NCBI GenBank assembly: GCA_903824575.1
Contig: CAIJXJ010000222.1
Coordinates: 1 to 64,000 of the forward strand
DNA from: an uncultured Methylobacillus sp.
GTDB taxonomy: Bacteria; Pseudomonadota; Gammaproteobacteria; Burkholderiales; Methylophilaceae
Direction of reading: 5' to 3'
Length of the DNA stretch: 64,000 bases
Below are positions 60,210 through 64,000 of this stretch, in pieces. The translations under genes were made by a program, and so were the position numbers. Below the pieces are notes generated by a model. The model had not been told where the DNA came from. It saw only the letters and a program-made list of their open reading frames with translations, and made no database searches. Within the stretch, counting starts at the first letter, position 1; every line of letters begins with the position of its first letter.

Positions 60210-60713
60210 TTACACCGCAATAACCGGCCGCAAAGCCGCCAGATTTCCAAGAATGTTGGCTATCTTCTGGTTCTGCATGACATTGACTGCATTGCCAACC
60301 GAGGCATTGAGTTCTGTCGTGGCCTGCCATTGTGAGAGAAGGTTGCTTGGCGCATCGGGGTTATTTAACGACCATCCGGGCGCGCCTGCGTTGTTATTAT
60401 CTAGCTTCATCGCGGGCTGAAAAGTCAGCACAAAAGCATCTTGCTCGGAGATTGCACCGGACTTCAGCAACTCATTCCCCAGCGCCACCACCTGACGTGG
60501 CGACATATTCTGAACATCGTATTTATTCGCTATTTCGGAAAGTGACATCGACCGGGTCAGGTTGACCCTGTCCATGCTGGTGGAGGGAATTCCAGAGGCA
60601 TTGACGGAACCCGGCAAGATTTTTCCGCTTTGTGCCATATTGGCGGCATAAATCGCCGCAACAGAGGAGGGGTAAGCATTGCCAAACGCCAGACCGCCCG
60701 CTTGAACATTCAT
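60210..60713 (-). CDS. Uncharacterised 167-aa protein
   Basis: Family not recognised. The N-terminus is Gly/Ala/Ser-rich (MNVQAGGLAFGNAYPSSVAA). A helical section reads MSLSEIANKYDVQNMSPRQ and VVALGNELLKSGAISEQDAF, which recalls a small EF-hand-like or regulatory helix pair without calcium ligands. No signal peptide is evident. The ATG follows GAGGCTTTGAC. It lies alone between two other orphan genes. Confidence 0.65.
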   Translation of the reverse strand: MNVQAGGLAFGNAYPSSVAAIYAANMAQSGKILPGSVNASGIPSTSMDRVNLTRSMSLSEIANKYDVQNMSPRQVVALGNELLKSGAISEQDAFVLTFQPAMKLDNNNAGAPGWSLNNPDAPSNLLSQWQATTELNASVGNAVNVMQNQKIANILGNLAALRPVIAV

Positions 60714-60797
60714 GTCAAAGCCTCGACAGAGTTAAATGATCATCAACTCTGCAAGTCTCATGCCAATCCATGGCGCAACTATTTTACGACGATGCGC

Positions 60798-61022
60798 TCA
60801 GTTCCTTTTGATCGCAGCACGAATGCGTTCTATGGTTTCATCAAGGCGTGCCTTTTTTGATACTTCCAGCCCGAGACTCTCAGCGATCATGCTGATACGT
60901 CTTGGATCGAGAGGGATGCCACCGGCGTCTATGGCTGCAATCAACTGGCGCGCACGCACGATTTCAGGTGGACAATCCTCACCGTTTGATAATTTACGGA
61001 ACATCCGGCGTACAAAATTCAC
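60798..61022 (-). CDS. Uncharacterised 74-aa basic helical protein
   Basis: Short, Arg-rich protein: RARQLIAAIDAGGIPLDPRR followed by SLGLEVSKKARLDETIERIR. Similar short proteins occur, as I recall, in betaproteobacteria, without known function. It starts with GTG preceded by GGAAGAGATAG; an ATG six codons later is an alternative. Confidence 0.65.
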   Translation of the reverse strand: MNFVRRMFRKLSNGEDCPPEIVRARQLIAAIDAGGIPLDPRRISMIAESLGLEVSKKARLDETIERIRAAIKRN

Positions 61023-61157
61023 CCTATCTCTTCCAGATCATTTTGGTCATCTTGCTGGAACTTCATCCTATTGGGCTTCAATATCATCCAATGGGTCTGT
61101 CATAAATTTGCTGGCTGAATCACCGAAAAGCATGAATGCCGAAAACATGTTGAGCCA

Positions 61158-61439
61158 CTATTTATAAACCTGGTGGCTTGGCCGGCCGGCAAGAATGTTA
61201 TTAGCGCCCCAACTGGTGACGTTACGGAACGCGTCCGAGCGAATGAAGGTTTGGTATGCAGCCTCATCGCTCCACTCCGACATGATCAAATAATTGCCAG
61301 CCTGCTTGCAATCCTTGTAAAGCGTCGATTTGTCGTGGCCGTCGGCCTTGTTCAAAGCGTTCGCCACGCCCTCGAAAGCGCTTTCGAATTCCTGTTCATG
61401 TCCTGGAATAACCTGATAATTCATGCCGATAGTGATCAT
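61158..61439 (-). CDS. Antibiotic-biosynthesis-monooxygenase-like protein
   Basis: 93-aa dimeric alpha/beta-barrel (ABM) protein: MITIGMNYQVIPGHEQEFE, YLIMSEWSDEAAYQTFIRSD and a short tail. The fold includes haem-degrading and quinol monooxygenases as well as proteins without known activity. Substrate is not apparent. The ATG follows AGTAGGTAC. Nothing clear is seen in 61023-61157 or in 61440-61682. Confidence 0.8.
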   Translation of the reverse strand: MITIGMNYQVIPGHEQEFESAFEGVANALNKADGHDKSTLYKDCKQAGNYLIMSEWSDEAAYQTFIRSDAFRNVTSWGANNILAGRPSHQVYK

Positions 61440-61682
61440 TTATTGTACCTACTCGATTTGCTTGTGGTTATAGTTGAATTACGTGGAAAATTGAATGATA
61501 AAGGCTGGAGTCGTTTCGTGAACATATTTTCTTCCGGATATATCCACAGGCCTGGCCATATCGGTCTATGATGGACTATGTTGCTTTGCCCATTCTGGCA
61601 GGCCTGCGGCAGGGACCCCCCCTGTAACAAACTTGAAGATGCGATGCCGGACAGATGAGCCGACACCGCGAGGAGAAACATC

Positions 61683-61814
61683 ATGGCCAAAGGTCAGCTA
61701 CGCGGTAACAAGGAAACAAAGAAACCCAAGAAGGACACCAAGCCCGTGACCGCCCCCATCGGGACCTTCATCGCTATGCCGAAAGTCGTTCCACCGCAAA
61801 AACAAAAGTCCTAA
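61683..61814 (+). CDS. 43-aa Lys-rich small protein (MAKGQ type)
   Basis: Short ORF with a strong ribosome site (GAGGAGAAACATC) before the ATG. It reads MAKGQLRGNKETKKPKKDTK and then a Pro/Ala-rich end QKQKS. The basic N-terminus resembles small conserved proteins of betaproteobacteria that begin MAKGQ-R-NKE-KKPKK; function is unknown. A longer frame on the other strand is its shadow. Confidence 0.75.
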   Translation: MAKGQLRGNKETKKPKKDTKPVTAPIGTFIAMPKVVPPQKQKS

Positions 61815-61821
61815 CAAGCGC

Positions 61822-62055
61822 TTAGACGTCTTTCTTGATGCAATGGGCTGCCGTTGCATCATGATAGACCGCATCAACACCGTCATCGTCCATGGCAGGG
61901 GAAGCCAAACGTTCCCTGAAACTGCTGCATTGCGACGACTCAGAAATGAGTTCGCTCACCAGCCTTGCCTTTTTGCTGGCTGCCAATGGGTGGTAGTGCC
62001 GTGAACAACCGCAGAGTGCAAGGATGGAAATAAGAATAATGATAAATTTTTGCAT
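61822..62055 (-). CDS. Small 77-aa lipoprotein
   Basis: Signal MQKFIIILISILALCGC gives a lipobox LCGC with Cys17. The mature part is about 60 residues, with two further cysteines and a His-rich start (SRHYHPLAASKK). Function is unknown. It is convergent with the MAKGQ gene, 7 bases apart. Confidence 0.7.
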   Translation of the reverse strand: MQKFIIILISILALCGCSRHYHPLAASKKARLVSELISESSQCSSFRERLASPAMDDDGVDAVYHDATAAHCIKKDV

Positions 62056-62184
62056 GAAATTAAGTGCCCTGCCTTAAGCTTTTCTGAATCTAAATAAGGT
62101 TGTATCAGGTCCGGATCTGGCAAGTAAACCAACATGCCAGACTGACAGGCCGCAAGCATAGCACCCGAACCACAGCAACGCCGA

Positions 62185-62874
62185 TCATTCCAGCCACTGA
62201 GTATGCGAATTATCCATATTGCTGGTATTAATGCGCTTGGCGGCCTCTGGATCACCTGTCCAGAAGTGAAAAAACTCGCGTCCCACCTCCAGGAATAACG
62301 CGGCGGTTTCCTGCCTGACAAAAACCGGCAACATTGACTCAAGCGCTAAACGATAGGCCTTACCATCGTTACCCTCCGTTTTTCGCAATTGCAACAGCAG
62401 CAACTTCGCCAAATTTACCCGGATTTCGATCACTTCTTTTTGCTGCGTCTCGATTTGAAGCGCTGCACGATAAGCGTTGATGGGCCATTTCTCCGAAAGA
62501 ATAAACTTCTCTAGCGCCAGTTGCGCCCACATATCCCGCAGTGAACCTTGCGGAATCAGTGGCAACTCAGGCGCTACATCAAATGAACCATTCTTAGATA
62601 AGGCCGCGATAGCTTTGAAGTCATCGATCCAGAAATGATAGAACTCACGGCCGATGGCTAGAAAAAATGGCCAATTCTGCCTGTCGATCTCCGTCATCGC
62701 CTCATCCATGGCGCTACGGAAACTAGCGCTGTCAGCGGCCCCCTTGTCAAGGAATGGCAGCAATATTTCCAGCAATGCCTGACGCCGTTCGAGATTTTCA
62801 GCATTGGCCCCACGGCCTTCAAGTAGCCTGAGATAGGCCTCAAGCGAGTAGTGCCGGTTTTCCGCACCGGTCAT
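62185..62874 (-). CDS. Uncharacterised protein with duplicated GREF-HFW motif
   Basis: 229-aa, all-helical, soluble protein, family not recognised. Two copies of one motif are visible: FFLAIGREFYHFWIDD (about 70-85) and LFLEVGREFFHFWTGD (about 197-212). Each is preceded by a helix ending in RQ, so the protein probably arose by duplication. The start follows GGAG. It stands alone, with A/T-rich, gene-free flanks (62056-62184 and 62875-63070). Confidence 0.75.
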   Translation of the reverse strand: MTGAENRHYSLEAYLRLLEGRGANAENLERRQALLEILLPFLDKGAADSASFRSAMDEAMTEIDRQNWPFFLAIGREFYHFWIDDFKAIAALSKNGSFDVAPELPLIPQGSLRDMWAQLALEKFILSEKWPINAYRAALQIETQQKEVIEIRVNLAKLLLLQLRKTEGNDGKAYRLALESMLPVFVRQETAALFLEVGREFFHFWTGDPEAAKRINTSNMDNSHTQWLE

Positions 62875-63070
62875 GGCATCAACTCTCCATTAATTGAAAC
62901 GATTATGGCGTGTTGGGCGTATATCATCGTTAAAATATATTTTTCATGACTTAGGGCAGACTACATGAAGTATAGCGGCAATGCCAACAGGTCGAGAGAA
63001 AGTCCAACCGGAGCAGCATCAGGCTGGTAACATCACGCCCTGAAATCTCAAACACTCAAGGACCATCAAA

Positions 63071-63397
63071 ATGAGCAACATTATCATCGAACACGCCCCT
63101 GACTCCACCCGCCTCGAAACTCTGGGTGTCTCCAAGTGGCCGACCTGGGAAAAAGAGGTGTCAGTCTTTCCCTGGCATTTCCATGAACAGGAGATTGCCT
63201 GGATCCTCGAAGGCGAGTGCGTGATTACCCCTGAAAACGGCGCGCCGGTGACGTTTGGCAAAGGCGATCTGGTCACTTTCCCGGCCGGCATGAAATGCAA
63301 CTGGGAAGTTCTGCAACCACTCCACAAGCATTATCATCTGGACGGCAACAAGCTTAGTCAAGTCGCCCGTCGCGTACGCGCGATGCTGCCATTTTAA
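63071..63397 (+). CDS. Cupin-domain protein (DUF861/EutQ-like)
   Basis: 108-aa single-domain cupin. Motif 1 is WHFHEQEIAWILEGECVI and motif 2 is GDLVTFPAGMKCNWEV. It has His-x-His and Glu metal-ligand candidates, so a metal site is possible. The DUF861 group is mostly uncharacterised. The ATG follows CAAGGACCATC. It is convergent with the MFS gene. Confidence 0.85.
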   Translation: MSNIIIEHAPDSTRLETLGVSKWPTWEKEVSVFPWHFHEQEIAWILEGECVITPENGAPVTFGKGDLVTFPAGMKCNWEVLQPLHKHYHLDGNKLSQVARRVRAMLPF

Positions 63398-63475
63398 GGC
63401 CTTGGGCCAGGGAGATGAAGCCCGAACGGTGGAATTTCTAGCTCCAAGTCCCCAGCCCCTGGACTCTCGTAAAAT

Positions 63476-64000
63476 TCAGTGCAGCTGGTGCAACTGAAGC
63501 CGGCGAAGCTTGGGTGCCAGCTTCGCCGTCACTACCACCACCGCCAGCGTCATCATGCCGCCGAGAATGACTGAGGGGACCAGCCCCAGCAATCTGGCTG
63601 CGAGGCCTGACTCGAACGCGCCCAATTCGTTGGAAGAACCGATGAAGATGCCGTTGATGGCCGAAACCCGGCCACGCATGGCATCCGGAGTCACGAGTTG
63701 CAAAATGGTGGATCGCGTGACGACAGAGATGCCATCAAAGATGCCGGATCCGGCCAAAATTAGTGCAGCAATCCAAAACTCGGTGCTGAGCGCGAATGCA
63801 ATCATGCACAGACCAAAACACGCCACCGCACCCAGCAGCCAGCGACCGGCATGCAGATTGATTGGGTGGCGCGTCATCATGATTCCGCTAACCACGGCCC
63901 CCACGGCAGGAGCCGCTCGAAGGATGCCAAGGCCTTCCGGCCCATAATGGAACACCTCGTGAATGAACGCGGGTAACATGGCTACCGTGCCGCCGAACAG
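63476..64000 (-). CDS. MFS transporter, 3' part, cut by window end
   Basis: The last 174 codons of a major facilitator protein; the frame continues off the right edge (reading FGGTVAM before the internal Met). It has about five membrane helices and the pattern LQLVTPDAMRGRVSAINGIFIGSSNELGAFESG (read in parts), typical of EntS-like MFS exporters. It may export a siderophore or drug; the substrate cannot be told from this part. Confidence 0.85.
   Translation of the reverse strand: MFGGTVAMLPAFIHEVFHYGPEGLGILRAAPAVGAVVSGIMMTRHPINLHAGRWLLGAVACFGLCMIAFALSTEFWIAALILAGSGIFDGISVVTRSTILQLVTPDAMRGRVSAINGIFIGSSNELGAFESGLAARLLGLVPSVILGGMMTLAVVVVTAKLAPKLRRLQLHQLH

Overview
The window is ordinary chromosomal sequence from a Gram-negative betaproteobacterium. 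Several gene orders point that way: pilMNOPQ-aroK-aroB-dgt, hemA-prfA-prmC, metX-metW, rpe-gph-trpE, gatCAB divergent from mreBCD-mrdA-rodA-rlpA-dacC, and a porin-glnK-amt block. A ferritin-like/VIT1 metal transporter and the overall flavour fit the Nitrosomonadales, perhaps a Gallionella/Sideroxydans-like bacterium, but that family-level placement is inference. No rRNA, CRISPR array, intact prophage or intact insertion sequence was found.

Layout. 1-0.65 kb: a tRNA-Arg gene and two hairpins. 0.65-3.6 kb: ammonium module (amt, glnK, TorF-type porin) read leftwards behind a convincing sigma-54 promoter. 3.7-6.5 kb: ubiK, comM and a VIT1/CCC1 transporter. 6.6-14.3 kb: the type IV pilus assembly operon running into shikimate genes and dgt. 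14.5-18.2 kb: penicillin-binding protein 1A, an unrecognised protein and a YcgR/PilZ c-di-GMP effector. 18.2-19.1 kb: a decayed patch (frameshifted toxin-antitoxin pair and a YgjP-like metallohydrolase fragment) bounded by inverted repeats. 19.1-31.1 kb: a long leftward run of rpe, a lipoprotein, gph, trpE, a GGDEF-EAL protein, fabA, fabB, trpG, trpD, a YkgJ-like gene, trpC and hemB. The c-di-GMP gene and fabAB separate trpE from trpGDC.

31.2-37.1 kb: hemA-prfA-prmC, an Rrf2 regulator and umuDC, with a UmuD carrying an unusual N-terminus. 37.1-46.1 kb: an unknown protein, gamma-carbonic anhydrase, metX-metW, a TauE/SafE-like membrane protein, an AmpG-like transporter, an MliC-like lipoprotein, a TPR-TylF fusion, exonuclease III, pyrE and a DUF4124 protein. 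46.1-49.3 kb: gatCAB, with a REP-like repeat inserted in frame in gatB. 49.4-59.9 kb: the rod-shape operon followed by dat, a DUF493 gene, lipB, an unlisted 38-residue membrane peptide and lipA. 59.9-64 kb: a looser region of small orphan genes, a cupin and the 3' end of an MFS transporter cut by the window edge.

How the genes work together. The left part couples nitrogen scavenging (porin, PII, Amt) to sigma-54 control. The pilus and cell-wall genes (PBP1A, AmpG, MreBCD, PBP2, RodA, RlpA, DacC, D-amino acid aminotransferase) cover envelope growth. The central run couples tryptophan, unsaturated fatty acid and haem synthesis on one strand. No clear new multi-gene defence or metabolic system was seen. 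The least explained items are the UmuD variant with its operator-like repeat, the repeat-bounded decayed island, the trp/fab/c-di-GMP arrangement, the lipB-lipA micro-ORF and the duplicated GREF-HFW protein near the right end.
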